Source of the DNA: Robertmurraya kyonggiensis
Lineage (GTDB): Bacteria > Bacillota > Bacilli > Bacillales > Cytobacillaceae
Reading direction: 5' to 3'
Assembly (NCBI RefSeq): GCF_005116465.1
Contig: NZ_SWBM01000004.1
Span: 248,001 to 312,000, forward strand
Length of the DNA: 64,000 nucleotides
Shown: positions 1 through 8,932 of the stretch, in pieces
How the letters are laid out: each line of letters opens with the position of its first letter
Position numbering within the stretch: the stretch's first letter is position 1
Notes under the pieces: generated by a model
Database searches by the model: none
What the model was told of the DNA's origin: nothing
What the model saw: only the letters and a program-made list of their open reading frames with translations
Made by a program: the position numbers and the translations under genes

Positions 1-171
1 ACTTGCAAGTCCACGCGCAACAGCATTTGGACGGTAGCCTAAACGGCTGATAACTTCTAAAACTTTTTTTCGTGTGGCAGGCTTTACATTTGGATTTCCG
101 TTCACTACCCGTGAAACTGTAGCCATAGACACATTCGCTTCACGTGCCACATCGTATATTGTGATATTCAA
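1..171 (-). CDS. ccpA: Catabolite control protein A, N-terminal part only
   Basis: This is the start of a LacI/GalR-family regulator running off the left edge of the window. The 57 visible codons give an N-terminal helix-turn-helix ([19 protein letters not shown]) and the hinge-proximal [12 protein letters not shown] segment, which closely match the CcpA DNA-binding domain as I know it from Bacillus. CcpA with HPr-Ser-P binds cre sites and controls carbon catabolite regulation. The best start is a TTG codon at 171, nine bases after AAGGAG; no ATG fits. The effector-binding core lies outside the window. Its position beside aroA matches the B. subtilis order. Confidence 0.9.
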   Translation of the reverse strand, partial: MNITIYDVAREANVSMATVSRVVNGNPNVKPATRKKVLEVISRLGYRPNAVARGLAS

Positions 172-338
172 TTCAATCGACTCCTTATTCTAAAACGGTT
201 AATTATCTACTATTTTATCCTATCATAACACACTTTAGTTTATTATTATGTACATAATCATACTTCACTCCGCCATCTCTCGCAAATGTCAAGCTAACTT
301 TTTTCACAAAAAAGTTGAAAATTCGACTCTCAGACATC

Positions 339-374
339 AAAAAACCTTCTGCTAAATCCGCAGAAGGTTTTTTC
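339..374 (-). terminator. Terminator downstream of aroA
   Basis: An AACCTTCTGC stem pairs with GCAGAAGGTT around a seven-base loop and is followed by a T-run when read on the minus strand, ending the aroA transcript before the ccpA promoter region. Confidence 0.85.
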
Positions 375-387
375 AAGCAGAAAAATA

Positions 388-1464
388 TTAAACACGAACA
401 AGTTGTGAAGCAAGTAATTGCTCCATGAAATCGTCGAACTGGTTTAAATCCATCTGTTGCGCTGAATCAGAAAGAGCTACTGCTGGGTCTGGATGTACCT
501 CTGCCATAACACCGTCAGCACCAATTGCTAAAGCAGCCTTCGCTGTTGGAAGTAATAGATCTCTTCTACCTGTTGAGTGAGTAACGTCAACAAGGACAGG
601 TAAGTGTGTCTCTTGCTTTAAAATTGGAACAGCTGAGATATCTAATGTGTTACGTGTTGCTTTTTCATATGTGCGGATTCCACGTTCACAAAGAATAATT
701 TGTCCATTTCCTTGAGCCATAATGTACTCTGCCGCATTAATGAACTCTTCAATTGTTGCCGCTAAACCACGCTTCAATAGGATTGGTTTATTAATTGCTC
801 CTGCTGCTTTTAACAGCTCGAAGTTTTGCATGTTACGAGCTCCAATTTGAATAACATCTATATATTGTGCAGCCATTTCAATATCTGCCGGGCTGACAAT
901 TTCGCTAATTACACCTAGATCGTACTCGTCAGCAACACGTTTTAAAATTTTCAAGCCTTCTACACCTAGACCTTGGAAGTCATACGGTGAAGTTCTTGGC
1001 TTATAAGCACCACCACGTAAAAGCTTTAATCCTTTTGCTTTTACAGCAGCTGCCACAGTTGCGACCTGCTCATAGGATTCAACTGCACAAGGACCAAAAA
1101 TAAGTTGTTGTGCTCCTGCACCAACCTTTGTTCCCTTCACGTCCACAATTGTGTTTTCTGGATGCTTTTTACGTGAAACAAGTAACGCCTTACGATGATC
1201 ATCCTCTTGTAACTCTAGACCTGCTTTAAAAATTTCTTTAAAAAGATGTTGTAAAGTTGATTTTTCAAAAGGACCATCATTTTTTTCTAAGATCGAATCT
1301 AACATTTTACGTTCACGAACCGGATCATATCGGTTGACACCTTGTGTTTCTTTTACTCGTCCAATTTCTTGTACAAGTCGTGCTCTCTCATTAATGAGAT
1401 TTAATAGCTGAACATTTAGTTCGTCAACACGATCACGTAGTTCTTCTAGCTTCATATTGCTCAT
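388..1464 (-). CDS. aroA: Bifunctional chorismate mutase / DAHP synthase
   Basis: The 358-residue protein joins an N-terminal AroQ-type chorismate mutase helical domain (about residues 1-85) to a class I-beta DAHP synthase TIM barrel (about 105-350), the fusion typical of Bacillus AroA (AroG). Visible synthase motifs include GPCAVES (124-130), [15 protein letters not shown] and the C-terminal [12 protein letters not shown]. It condenses PEP with erythrose 4-phosphate at the head of aromatic amino acid synthesis, and in this family the mutase domain confers feedback inhibition by chorismate or prephenate. A longer frame reaches 1515, but the ATG at 1464 follows AAAGGAC at good spacing and matches the family N terminus. 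It is monocistronic, with its own promoter and terminator. Confidence 0.95.
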   Translation of the reverse strand: MSNMKLEELRDRVDELNVQLLNLINERARLVQEIGRVKETQGVNRYDPVRERKMLDSILEKNDGPFEKSTLQHLFKEIFKAGLELQEDDHRKALLVSRKKHPENTIVDVKGTKVGAGAQQLIFGPCAVESYEQVATVAAAVKAKGLKLLRGGAYKPRTSPYDFQGLGVEGLKILKRVADEYDLGVISEIVSPADIEMAAQYIDVIQIGARNMQNFELLKAAGAINKPILLKRGLAATIEEFINAAEYIMAQGNGQIILCERGIRTYEKATRNTLDISAVPILKQETHLPVLVDVTHSTGRRDLLLPTAKAALAIGADGVMAEVHPDPAVALSDSAQQMDLNQFDDFMEQLLASQLVRV

Positions 1465-1582
1465 CTTTTTCCCGTCCTTTCGAATTATAGTATATGCTTC
1501 CTTTCGAATCTGCATTTGATTTTTTCACAGATTGTCAGGGAATCTCTGTTGAAATATGAAACATTTCTGTATAATTAGAGTT

Positions 1583-1611
1583 ATTATATATGAATTTCAT
1601 TTTAATGTCAC
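1583..1611 (-). promoter_or_regulatory. SigA-type promoter for aroA
   Basis: On the minus strand a GTGACA -35 (1606-1611) is separated by 17 bases from a perfect TATAAT -10 (1583-1588), about 120 bases upstream of the aroA start. Confidence 0.65.
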
Positions 1612-1696
1612 GTATTTTTCTTTAATAATTAAACGCTTTTAAGCGATAAAGCGATTTAAAACATTTACGATTATAACTTGAAGAAGGTGTATCCTT

Positions 1697-3859
1697 TTGC
1701 TAGATAAAAAGAAATTGTTTGCCTTAGATATCGGTACCCGTTCAGTCGTCGGAATCATATTGGAAGAGCACAATCAACAATATCATGTTGTCGATATGCT
1801 CGCGATTGAGCATTCGGAGCGAGCGATGCTTGATGGACAAATTCATGATGTTCTGTCAGTCTCGAAAATCATTACCGAAATCAAGCAACAGCTTGAGAAA
1901 AAGCATGGTCCCTTACATAAAGTAAGCGTAGCTGCAGCAGGAAGAGCCCTGCGAACAGAAAGAGCTGAAGTCATCATTGATATTAAAGGAAAGCCGATGA
2001 TTCAAAAGGAAGATATTCTTCATATTGAATTAAGTGCTGTCCAAAAAGCTCAGAGTAGTGTGGCTGAAAAGCACGATGAAGAACGCAGTCATTATTATTA
2101 CTGTGTCGGCTACTCTGTCCTTTATTATCGCTTAGATGGTGAGGAAATCGGGAACTTAATTGACCAGCAGGGTGACGAAGCATCTGTTGAGATTATCGCG
2201 ACATTTTTACCAAAGGTTGTTGTAGAATCATTAATCTCGGCTCTGCATCGGGCAAACCTTGAAATGGAAGCCCTGACCCTTGAGCCAATTGCTGCGATCA
2301 ATGTACTTATCCCACCAACGATGAGAAGATTGAATGTAGCACTTGTTGATATTGGTGCAGGAACATCAGATATTGCCCTTACAGATTCTGGAACGGTCAT
2401 TGCCTATGGAATGGTTCCTGTTGCGGGAGACGAAATCACAGAAGCAATTAGTGACCAGCTTTTATTGGATTTCCCACTGGCGGAAACAGCAAAACGAGAG
2501 CTCCATACAAATGACAGTATTACGGTAACTGACATCCTAGGATTTGAGACAGAGTTCTCTAAGTCAGATGTTATCGCACAAATCTCACCAGCCATTGACC
2601 GATTAGCAGAATCAATTTGTGAAGAAATCTACAATTTAAATGGCCATAAGTCACCTAAAGCAGTCATGCTCGTAGGTGGAGGAAGTCAAACTCCAGAGTT
2701 GCCAAAAAGGATTGCCGAAAAGTTAAATCTTCCTGAAAATCGTGTAGCCATTCGAGGAATTGATGCGATTCAATCCTTAACGATCGACGAACAGATTACA
2801 AAAGGTCCTGAGTTGGTGACCCCAATCGGTATTGCTATTGCAGCTCAAAAAACACCAGTTCATTATGTAACAGTGTATGTCAATGAACAGCCAGTGCGAT
2901 TGTTTGAAGTGAAAAAATTAACTGTTGGAGATTGCCTATTGGCTGCTGGTATTAAAATGAATAAGCTTTATGGGAAACCGGGTTTAGCGATGATCGTGAC
3001 TTTAAATGGCCAACAGATTACGATTCCGGGAGAACATGGCGGTCCACCAAAGCTATTAAAAAATGAGTCTATTTGCTCGTTAGATGACGAAGTTCAAAAT
3101 GGTGATCAGCTCACTGTTGTTAGTGGGGCGGATGGAGAAAAGAATACCCTTCAAATCAAAGAATTACTTGATGAAGTCCCTAGAAAAACGGTGTCAATAA
3201 ACGGTGAAGAGTATCAAATTACAACGACGATTACGCAAAATGGAAAAGTCGTGTCTCCAGATGTCTTGATAGAGGACCGAGACAGCATTGAATGCAAAAT
3301 ACCAGAAACAATTGACGAAGTCCTCATTTCGTTAAATTTAAGAGACTTAGTTCAATCTCTCAAGCCTTTTCGAGTCACATTAGACCACAAAGAAACCTTT
3401 CTTCCAACCTTTTCAGGAAGGCTCTTCCGAAATGGAATGGAAGTAAAGCTGCATAGTAGCTTTGAACATTTAGATGAGATTGTAGTTGAAAAGAAACGGC
3501 CGATCACAGTGAGAGAATTGGCAGAGAAAAAGCAAATGATGCTGAATCACACTCTTCCTGTTTTCTTTAATGGACAGGAGCTTGAACTGAAGAAAACCAT
3601 TACCGAGTTTAGAAGAAAAGATCAAATTCTTTCAGAAGAAGACACCATCCAAGATGGCGATGTGTTAACGCATCAACAAAAACGATTCAAGCCTTTTATC
3701 TTTCAAGACTTATTCAACTTTGTTGAAGTGGAAATGCCAGCAAGAGCACAAGGGAATTTCCGTTTATTAAAAAATAATCAACAAACCACCTTCTATGACC
3801 AAATTGATGCTGGAGACCACCTTCAAATCGTTTGGGAAAATCGAAAAAGTGAAGCTTAA
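1697..3859 (+). CDS. FtsA/PilM-like actin-fold ATPase with long C-terminal extension
   Basis: Residues about 5-386 form an FtsA/PilM-type actin-like ATPase: phosphate-1 motif LDIGTRSVVG (10-19), phosphate-2 motif DIGAGTSDIA (218-227) and adenosine motif VGGGS (326-330). Such proteins usually assemble at the membrane in cell division or type IV pilus machines. Here, however, the protein runs on to 720 residues. The extra 330 residues look like successive small beta-rich modules, several ending in a 'xxGDxL' turn (for example NGDQL, DGDVL, AGDHL), suggestive of beta-grasp or ubiquitin-like folds. No ftsZ, pilN or pilO neighbour is present. The start is TTG at 1697, seven bases after AAGGTG. It is often annotated as 'cell division protein FtsA' in Bacillaceae; its true role is unknown to me. 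Confidence 0.8.
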   Translation: MLDKKKLFALDIGTRSVVGIILEEHNQQYHVVDMLAIEHSERAMLDGQIHDVLSVSKIITEIKQQLEKKHGPLHKVSVAAAGRALRTERAEVIIDIKGKPMIQKEDILHIELSAVQKAQSSVAEKHDEERSHYYYCVGYSVLYYRLDGEEIGNLIDQQGDEASVEIIATFLPKVVVESLISALHRANLEMEALTLEPIAAINVLIPPTMRRLNVALVDIGAGTSDIALTDSGTVIAYGMVPVAGDEITEAISDQLLLDFPLAETAKRELHTNDSITVTDILGFETEFSKSDVIAQISPAIDRLAESICEEIYNLNGHKSPKAVMLVGGGSQTPELPKRIAEKLNLPENRVAIRGIDAIQSLTIDEQITKGPELVTPIGIAIAAQKTPVHYVTVYVNEQPVRLFEVKKLTVGDCLLAAGIKMNKLYGKPGLAMIVTLNGQQITIPGEHGGPPKLLKNESICSLDDEVQNGDQLTVVSGADGEKNTLQIKELLDEVPRKTVSINGEEYQITTTITQNGKVVSPDVLIEDRDSIECKIPETIDEVLISLNLRDLVQSLKPFRVTLDHKETFLPTFSGRLFRNGMEVKLHSSFEHLDEIVVEKKRPITVRELAEKKQMMLNHTLPVFFNGQELELKKTITEFRRKDQILSEEDTIQDGDVLTHQQKRFKPFIFQDLFNFVEVEMPARAQGNFRLLKNNQQTTFYDQIDAGDHLQIVWENRKSEA

Positions 3860-3898
3860 AAGAACAAAACCTCCATTCGTGGAGGTTTTGTTCTTTAT
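3858..3898. terminator. Bidirectional terminator between the FtsA-like gene and ytxJ
   Basis: A perfect stem AACAAAACCTCC / GGAGGTTTTGTT with a five-base loop is flanked by an A-run and a T-run, so it can end transcription in both directions. It overlaps the ytxJ stop. Confidence 0.9.
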
Positions 3899-4224
3899 TT
3901 AACTTCTTCAGTTGCCTGAGTCAATGACTTGTTTGTGATTTTCCAATGAGAAGCATGCCATGCAACAGTTTCTTTATTAAATAAAAATGCTTGCGGAGAT
4001 TCATGCTTGATCTGAAATGTCTCAGCAATATGATTAGATAGTGCTCTTGCCTCTTGCACCGCCAAATAGTAGTGTTTTGTTTCACCATGGCTATTCTCAT
4101 GGCTTTCGTATTCTTCGAAAGCTTCCTGACTAATCGGGCACGTCAAGGAATGCTTCAAGAAATAGAATTGCTCATTTTCTTTTATAATCTGATTAAATTC
4201 CTCAATCGATTCTATTTTAATCAC
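3895..4224 (-). CDS. ytxJ: Bacillithiol-system redox protein YtxJ (monothiol bacilliredoxin-like)
   Basis: This 109-residue thioredoxin-fold protein has a single active-site cysteine in TCPIS (about residues 28-32), where classical thioredoxins have CxxC. This fits the YtxJ family, thought to take part in bacillithiol-dependent thiol exchange in the cytoplasm. The start is GTG at 4224, eight bases after GGAGG. It is the last gene of the ytxG-ytxH-ytxJ operon (24-base gap to ytxH), which in B. subtilis belongs to the general stress response. Confidence 0.85.
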   Translation of the reverse strand: MIKIESIEEFNQIIKENEQFYFLKHSLTCPISQEAFEEYESHENSHGETKHYYLAVQEARALSNHIAETFQIKHESPQAFLFNKETVAWHASHWKITNKSLTQATEEVK

Positions 4225-4248
4225 TTATGGTTCCTCCCAGAAGGTGTA

Positions 4249-4692
4249 TTAATGATTCAATTGCTGTTCAGTTTCATCAAAAGCTTTTTTCGTTTCTTCT
4301 AGCTTTCTCTGAATGTCAGAATCTCCACTCGCAAAAGCTGCCCCTGTGTCACTACTTTCTTCATCTGTTTGAGGACGTAGAGCTTTTACTTTGCTTACTA
4401 ACTCGTTTGATTGCTTTGATACGGATTGTCCTAGGGAAATGGTTCTTTCCTTTGCCACTTCTGCTAATTCTGTACCTTTATTCAATGCCGTTTCACGAAT
4501 ATGACCTGTTTTTTCTTTTAATGTAATGGCTTGCTGGGATAGTTCATCACGAATGTCTTTTCCTGATTTCGGAGTCAGGAACAAAGCAGTAGCCGCTCCA
4601 ACTATTCCTCCAATTAATGCTCCTAGTAAAAAATCCTTCGTACTTAATTGATTTTCTTCCTTTTCGTTTAATTGGTTTTCACGGTTTCCCAT
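4249..4692 (-). CDS. ytxH: General stress protein YtxH
   Basis: This 147-residue protein has one N-terminal membrane segment with glycine-zipper character (GALIGGIVGAATALFL) followed by a stop-transfer-like TPKSGKDIRD and a long charged helical tail, the standard YtxH layout. Its molecular function is not established; in B. subtilis it is induced by general stress. The reading frame extends to an ATG at 4713, but the ATG at 4692 has AGGAGG seven bases upstream and is preferred. It is the middle gene of the operon, 30 bases after ytxG. Confidence 0.85.
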   Translation of the reverse strand: MGNRENQLNEKEENQLSTKDFLLGALIGGIVGAATALFLTPKSGKDIRDELSQQAITLKEKTGHIRETALNKGTELAEVAKERTISLGQSVSKQSNELVSKVKALRPQTDEESSDTGAAFASGDSDIQRKLEETKKAFDETEQQLNH

Positions 4693-4722
4693 TTTACATC
4701 CTCCTTTGTTCATTTATGAAAA

Positions 4723-5187
4723 TTAATTGCCTCTAGCTCTTACTCTTTCCACTTTCTTCTCATCCATTTCCTTCGATTGCTTCTTTGCAGCCCATTTTTC
4801 TTTAAGCTCTAAAAAAACATTCGTCCATTGAACGATTTGAGATACCTTGTCCTTATTTTGTTCAACCTGTCGATCGACAGAAGAAGTAACCGTTTGAATG
4901 GTCCCGTTGAACTTCTTAATGGTTGTTCCGACATCCTTCACAGCCTCTACAACTGTATTCAAGCTATTTGATTTGTTTTGTATATCTTCAGCTAAAGCAT
5001 TCGTTTTATGTAATAACTCCGTTGTTTCTCGTGTCACTCCATCAAGCTGCTTTTCTAGCCCCACCAAAGTTTTAGAAACACTATCTAAAGTCACTTGGAC
5101 AGACTTTAATGTTCTCCCAATAAAAAGGACTAATACCAAAAATGCAATGGCAGCTAGTGCTGCGCTTAAATAAAGAATTATTTCCAA
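4723..5187 (-). CDS. ytxG: General stress protein YtxG (DUF948)
   Basis: The 154-residue protein starts with a membrane segment (about residues 5-25) followed by a long coiled coil of heptad-like leucines and valines and a basic tail ending KKVERVRARGN. This is the DUF948/YtxG family, membrane-anchored proteins of unknown mechanism that are stress-induced in B. subtilis. An upstream in-frame GTG at 5196 overlaps the Shine-Dalgarno sequence itself (GGAGGTG), so it cannot be the start. The TTG at 5187 sits eight bases after GGAGG. It is the first gene of ytxGHJ, downstream of a SigB-like promoter. Confidence 0.85.
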   Translation of the reverse strand: MEIILYLSAALAAIAFLVLVLFIGRTLKSVQVTLDSVSKTLVGLEKQLDGVTRETTELLHKTNALAEDIQNKSNSLNTVVEAVKDVGTTIKKFNGTIQTVTSSVDRQVEQNKDKVSQIVQWTNVFLELKEKWAAKKQSKEMDEKKVERVRARGN

Positions 5188-5220
5188 AATGTGCACCTCC
5201 GCGGACTATCTATTCTATGT

Positions 5221-5247
5221 TTTCCCTCTATATACAAATCTTAACAC
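5221..5247 (-). promoter_or_regulatory. Candidate SigB promoter for ytxGHJ
   Basis: On the minus strand GTGTTAAG lies 13-15 bases before GGGAAA, resembling the SigB consensus GTTTAA-N12-15-GGGWAW. The -35 is imperfect. B. subtilis ytxGHJ is known to be stress-controlled, which raises the likelihood. Confidence 0.45.
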
Positions 5248-5392
5248 AAATCAAATCTAGTTTCCTCTTTCGGTTTAAGAGAGATTATTATTCAACAAAA
5301 CACGTCGGTTCGGTTACAATAAGGAATGGACGGAATTATTTCACAATATACGCTGTCTATTTTTATAAAAATGATCATCGGAGGGAAAAATT

Positions 5393-6508
5393 GTGCGAGA
5401 TCCTCGAATTGAGACTTTAGCAAAAAACTTAATAAACTATTCAGTAAGACTACAAAAGGGTGAGAAAGTATTAATTGAAAACTTTGGCCTACAGCGTGAG
5501 CTAGTCACTGCTCTTGTGAATGAAGCTTATAAAGCTGGCGGTTACCCTTTTGTTTTATTAAAAGATAACATTGTAGATCGTGCTCTACTTCTTGGAGCTG
5601 GGGAAGAACAGTACAACATGATGGCAGAGTTTGAAGCCAATGTCATGAGCAATATGGACGCATACATAGGTCTTCGTACTGGAGACAACATTAATGAACA
5701 TGCTGATGTTCCAGACGATAAAATGAAAATCCACGGTTCTACAATTGGGAAAAAAGTACACCGTGACATCCGTGTTCCAAAAACACGATGGGTTGTTCTA
5801 CGTTACCCTAATTCCTCAATGGCTCAGCTTGCAAAAATGAGCACAGAAGGATTTGAAGACTTCTATTTCCAAGTTTGTAATTTAGACTATGGCAAAATGG
5901 ACAAGGCGATGGATAGCCTAGTGGAACTAATGAACAAAACAGATAAGGTTCGTATTACAGGAACTGGAACAGATTTGTCTTTCTCTATTAAGAATATTCC
6001 AGCGATTAAATGCTCTGGTCAAATGAATATTCCTGATGGTGAGGTGTATACAGCACCTGTTCGTGATTCGATTAATGGAGTCATTACGTACAATACACCT
6101 TCTCCATATCAAGGCTTTACCTTCGAAAACGTTAAGCTTACGTTTAAGGATGGAAAAATTGTGGAAGCTACTTCTAATGACACGGATCGAATTAACAAAA
6201 TTTTCGATACGGATGAAGGCGCTCGTTACGTTGGAGAATTTGCAATTGGGGTAAACCCTTATATTTCTCATCCCATGCAAGACATTTTATTCGATGAGAA
6301 AATAGATGGAAGCTTCCACTTCACCCCAGGTCAATGCTATGACGATGCCTTTAACGGCAATCATTCCAATATCCACTGGGATTTGGTCAACATCCAAAGA
6401 CCTGAATACGGCGGCGGAGAAATGTATTTTGATGATGTATTGATTCGTAAGGACGGACGCTTCGTTATTGCAGAGCTTGAGTCTTTAAACCCTGAGAATT
6501 TGAAGTAA
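5393..6508 (+). CDS. ampS: M29-family metallo-aminopeptidase
   Basis: The 371-residue protein matches the thermophilic aminopeptidase (M29) family: an N-terminal domain followed by a C-terminal metal-binding region holding GEVYTAPVRD, EGARYVGEFAIG, FHFTPGQCYDDAF and SNIHWDL, which carry the Glu, His and Asp ligands of the two-metal centre. It removes N-terminal residues from peptides in the cytoplasm. The start is GTG at 5393, seven bases after GGAGGG. It is monocistronic, ending at a strong terminator. A second M29 paralogue is common in Bacillus, so the symbol is by family only. Confidence 0.88.
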   Translation: MRDPRIETLAKNLINYSVRLQKGEKVLIENFGLQRELVTALVNEAYKAGGYPFVLLKDNIVDRALLLGAGEEQYNMMAEFEANVMSNMDAYIGLRTGDNINEHADVPDDKMKIHGSTIGKKVHRDIRVPKTRWVVLRYPNSSMAQLAKMSTEGFEDFYFQVCNLDYGKMDKAMDSLVELMNKTDKVRITGTGTDLSFSIKNIPAIKCSGQMNIPDGEVYTAPVRDSINGVITYNTPSPYQGFTFENVKLTFKDGKIVEATSNDTDRINKIFDTDEGARYVGEFAIGVNPYISHPMQDILFDEKIDGSFHFTPGQCYDDAFNGNHSNIHWDLVNIQRPEYGGGEMYFDDVLIRKDGRFVIAELESLNPENLK

Positions 6509-6521
6509 ATATTTGTTTTGG

Positions 6522-6551
6522 GTCCCCATGGCTGAGCCGTGGGGACTTTTT
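6522..6551 (+). terminator. Terminator of the M29 aminopeptidase gene
   Basis: GTCCCCATGG pairs with CCGTGGGGAC around CTGAG and is followed by TTTTT. Confidence 0.92.
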
Positions 6552-6581
6552 GGAGAGGGGATTTAGTTATATAAGCGGTTT

Positions 6582-6945
6582 ATGAAGACAACTATTGCAA
6601 GAATCTCGTGAAAGTTGTTCTCATAACTGCTCCATGAAGACACTATTCATCGATTCCAGCCATTAGTGTCCGCATGACCGCTTCTTAAAGACACTATTCA
6701 TAAGATTTCAGCTATTAGTGTCTGCATGACCGCTCCATGAAGACACTATTCATAAGATTTCAGCTATTAGTGTCCGCATGACCGCTTCATGAAGACACTA
6801 TTCATAAGATTCCAGCCATTAGTGTCCGCATGACCGCTTCATGAAGACACTATTCATAAGATTCCAGCCATTAGTGTCCGCATGACCGCTTCTTAAAGAC
6901 ACTATTCATAAGAATTCAATCATCATTGTCTTCCTGACATAACCT
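6582..6945. repeat. Tandem 52-bp palindromic repeat array, family A
   Basis: Seven head-to-tail units begin with ATGAAGACAC or a close variant at 6582, 6633, 6685, 6737, 6789, 6841 and 6893. The spacing is 51 and then 52 bases throughout. Each full unit has a left arm GACACTA and a right arm TAGTGTC, followed by CGCATGACCGCTTC. Across unit boundaries TAGTGTC-CG-CATGA can pair with TCATG-AA-GACACTA, giving a 33-base imperfect hairpin with a five-base loop; it is complete at the 6789 and 6841 junctions and partial at others. The first and last units are degenerate. The period is not a multiple of three, so this is not coding. It fills the space between the convergent ampS and murC genes. The remaining bases to 7012 show no gene. 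Confidence 0.93.
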
Positions 6946-6997
6946 TCAAAGAAAGAACTGTCACTCGACTACCCAACCACCACCCTATTGCCCAACC

Positions 6998-7025
6998 AAA
7001 AAACCACAGTCATTAAGACTGTGGC
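6998..7025 (-). terminator. Terminator of murC
   Basis: On the minus strand GCCACAGTC / GACTGTGG(T) encloses TTAAT and is followed by a T-run. The stem overlaps the murC stop codon. Confidence 0.88.
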
Positions 7026-8320
7026 TTTAAGCTTTGTTCATATGCGTTTTGGAATTTTTGAATATCTCCTGCACCCATAAAGAGAATGACACTGTTTTCA
7101 TGCTCTTTCAAGCTAGCAGTTTCATCTTCTTTAATAATGCTTGCATTCGGAACAAGCTTTTGTAAATCTTCAATCGAAAGCTGTCCATGATTCTCACGAG
7201 CAGAACCAAAAATTTCACACAAATAAGTTTTATCAGCAAGCTTCAAGCTTTCCGCAAATTCTCCTAAGAAGGTTTGCGTTCTTGTAAAGGTATGCGGTTG
7301 AAACACTGCAATAATATTCTTATCTGGGTACTTCTGTCTTGCTGCATTAATGGTTGCTTTAATTTCCGTTGGATGGTGTGCGTAATCATCAATTAGAATT
7401 TGAGACCCTACACTTTTTTCCGTAAAACGTCTTTTCACGCCCTTGAAGGTTAAAAGCTGTTCCTTCACAATGGAAGAATCAATTTCTTCATAATGACAAA
7501 TAGCAATGATTGCTAGGGCATTCAATACATTGTGATCACCATAGGTTGGAATCGCAAATGTATCGTAGAAAGTATTGCGAACAAATACATCAAACTTTGT
7601 ACCTTCAGCTGTTCTTTCCACATTTCTCGCTTGAAAATCATTTTCTTCTCCAAAGCCGTAAAAAAGAACTGGTACTTTCGCCTGGATTTTTTGTAGCTTC
7701 TCATCGTCACCGCAAGCAATAATGCCTTTTTTAACTTGAAGGGCCATCTCTTGAAACGCAGAGAAAACGTCCTCTACATTTGCAAAATAGTCAGGATGAT
7801 CAAAATCAATATTCGTCATGATACAGTAGTCAGGGAAATACGATAAGAAGTGTCTTCGATATTCACATGCTTCAAAAACGAAAAACTCCGCTTCTTTATC
7901 TCCTTTTCCTGTACCATCCCCAATTAAGTAGGCAGTAGGTTCTGCCCCCTTCATGACATGGGCTAATAGACCAGTTGTCGATGTTTTACCATGAGCACCA
8001 GTAATTCCGATGCTCGTGAACCGATCCATGAACTGACCCAAGAAACGATGATAACGAACAACTGGCAATCCTAATTCCATCGCACGAACAATTTCTTCAT
8101 GTGTATCAGGAAACGCATTTCCCGCAATAATTGTCATGCCAGGCTGTATATTTTCTTTTTGGAAAGGGAGGATTTTGATGCCAGCCTCTTCAAGTGCTAT
8201 TTGCGTAAAAAAACGCTTTTCATAATCAGAGCCCTGAACCTCGAATCCCATATCGTGAAGAATTTGTGCTAGTGCACTCATTCCTGAACCCTTTATCCCT
8301 ACAAAGTGGTAAATCGTCAT
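7013..8320 (-). CDS. murC: UDP-N-acetylmuramate--L-alanine ligase
   Basis: The 435-residue protein matches MurC across its full length. It has the N-terminal nucleotide-binding-like GIKGSG (9-13 region), the ATP-binding loop GAHGKTST (108-115), EACEYRRHF, the metal-binding DFDHPDYF, and [10 protein letters not shown] at the start of the C-terminal domain. MurC adds L-alanine to UDP-MurNAc in the first step of the peptidoglycan stem peptide. The frame extends upstream to 8338, but that ATG lies before the ribosome site; the ATG at 8320 follows GGAGG by seven bases and matches the family start. Confidence 0.96.
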   Translation of the reverse strand: MTIYHFVGIKGSGMSALAQILHDMGFEVQGSDYEKRFFTQIALEEAGIKILPFQKENIQPGMTIIAGNAFPDTHEEIVRAMELGLPVVRYHRFLGQFMDRFTSIGITGAHGKTSTTGLLAHVMKGAEPTAYLIGDGTGKGDKEAEFFVFEACEYRRHFLSYFPDYCIMTNIDFDHPDYFANVEDVFSAFQEMALQVKKGIIACGDDEKLQKIQAKVPVLFYGFGEENDFQARNVERTAEGTKFDVFVRNTFYDTFAIPTYGDHNVLNALAIIAICHYEEIDSSIVKEQLLTFKGVKRRFTEKSVGSQILIDDYAHHPTEIKATINAARQKYPDKNIIAVFQPHTFTRTQTFLGEFAESLKLADKTYLCEIFGSARENHGQLSIEDLQKLVPNASIIKEDETASLKEHENSVILFMGAGDIQKFQNAYEQSLKPQS

Positions 8321-8459
8321 AATAGAACCTCCAACCATCTTCTATCTGCAAGGCTGAAATTTTATCAACTTTTGCTGTTGCCAACTCCATCAAGAAATTC
8401 TCATAAGAAAATCATCATAACGAATGGAATCTGCCTTTGAAGATTAATTTTCTCTGAAT

Positions 8460-8640
8460 AGAAAACAGTAAGCTGTTTTCGTTATCTTATAATGATGCCT
8501 TAAGCACTTTGATACAGAAAACAGTGACTGTTTTCATTATCTTTATAATCATGCTTTAAGCACTTTTAATTAGAAAACAATAGCTGTTTTCGTTACATTG
8601 TTGTTTTCACTATTGGCATTTTCATTGGAACAGTGAAGAA
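8460..8640. repeat. 56-bp-period palindromic tandem repeat upstream of murC
   Basis: Units start with AGAAAACAG/A at 8460, 8516 and 8572, exactly 56 bases apart. Each opens with a near-perfect palindrome (GAAAACAG..CTGTTTTC; at 8517 GAAAACAGT-G-ACTGTTTTC) and continues with CATTATCTT-like and GCnTTAAGCACTTT-like segments. The first two units are alike along their whole length, while the third keeps only its 5' half. Bases 8404-8459 may be a decayed fourth copy. The array lies 140-320 bases upstream of murC, between the sftA stop and the murC start. I see no gene or clear terminator in the rest of that intergenic space (8641-8932). Confidence 0.8.
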
Positions 8641-8932
8641 AGTCATCTGTAAAACAGTATATGAGTTATAATCAATTTTGCTCATTTTTGGCAAAAACGC
8701 GAAACTAGCTCCTTGAATCATACGATTCCCCGGGTTTCTAACTGTTTGTATGTATGTCGTATTGACTCATGTTCAACCATTATAGCACCATTTCATTTTA
8801 AAAACTATGGTACAAGGTTGGATTCCTGTTGTAAATACCAATCCGATCATACTCATTTATAACCATCTTTAGAACTATATCTTAGTATAAAACAAATCTA
8901 GAATACCATGTCTTCAACCTAGATGAAAAATT

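Noticed and set aside
172-330. ccpA promoter TTGACA...TATGAT
   Set aside because: The two boxes I can see are 24 bases apart, too far for a SigA promoter; no better pair was convincing.
1549-1575. Plus-strand promoter TTGAAA/TATAAT for the FtsA-like gene
   Set aside because: Spacing is only 15 bases; the same region gives a better 17-base promoter for aroA on the other strand. Left unassigned.
1483-3859. Calling the 1697-3859 gene ftsA
   Set aside because: The protein is almost twice FtsA length with an unrelated C terminus and no ftsZ neighbour, so the symbol would mislead.
6582-6945. CRISPR array
   Set aside because: The whole 52-bp unit is repeated, with no unique spacers, and no cas genes are in the window.
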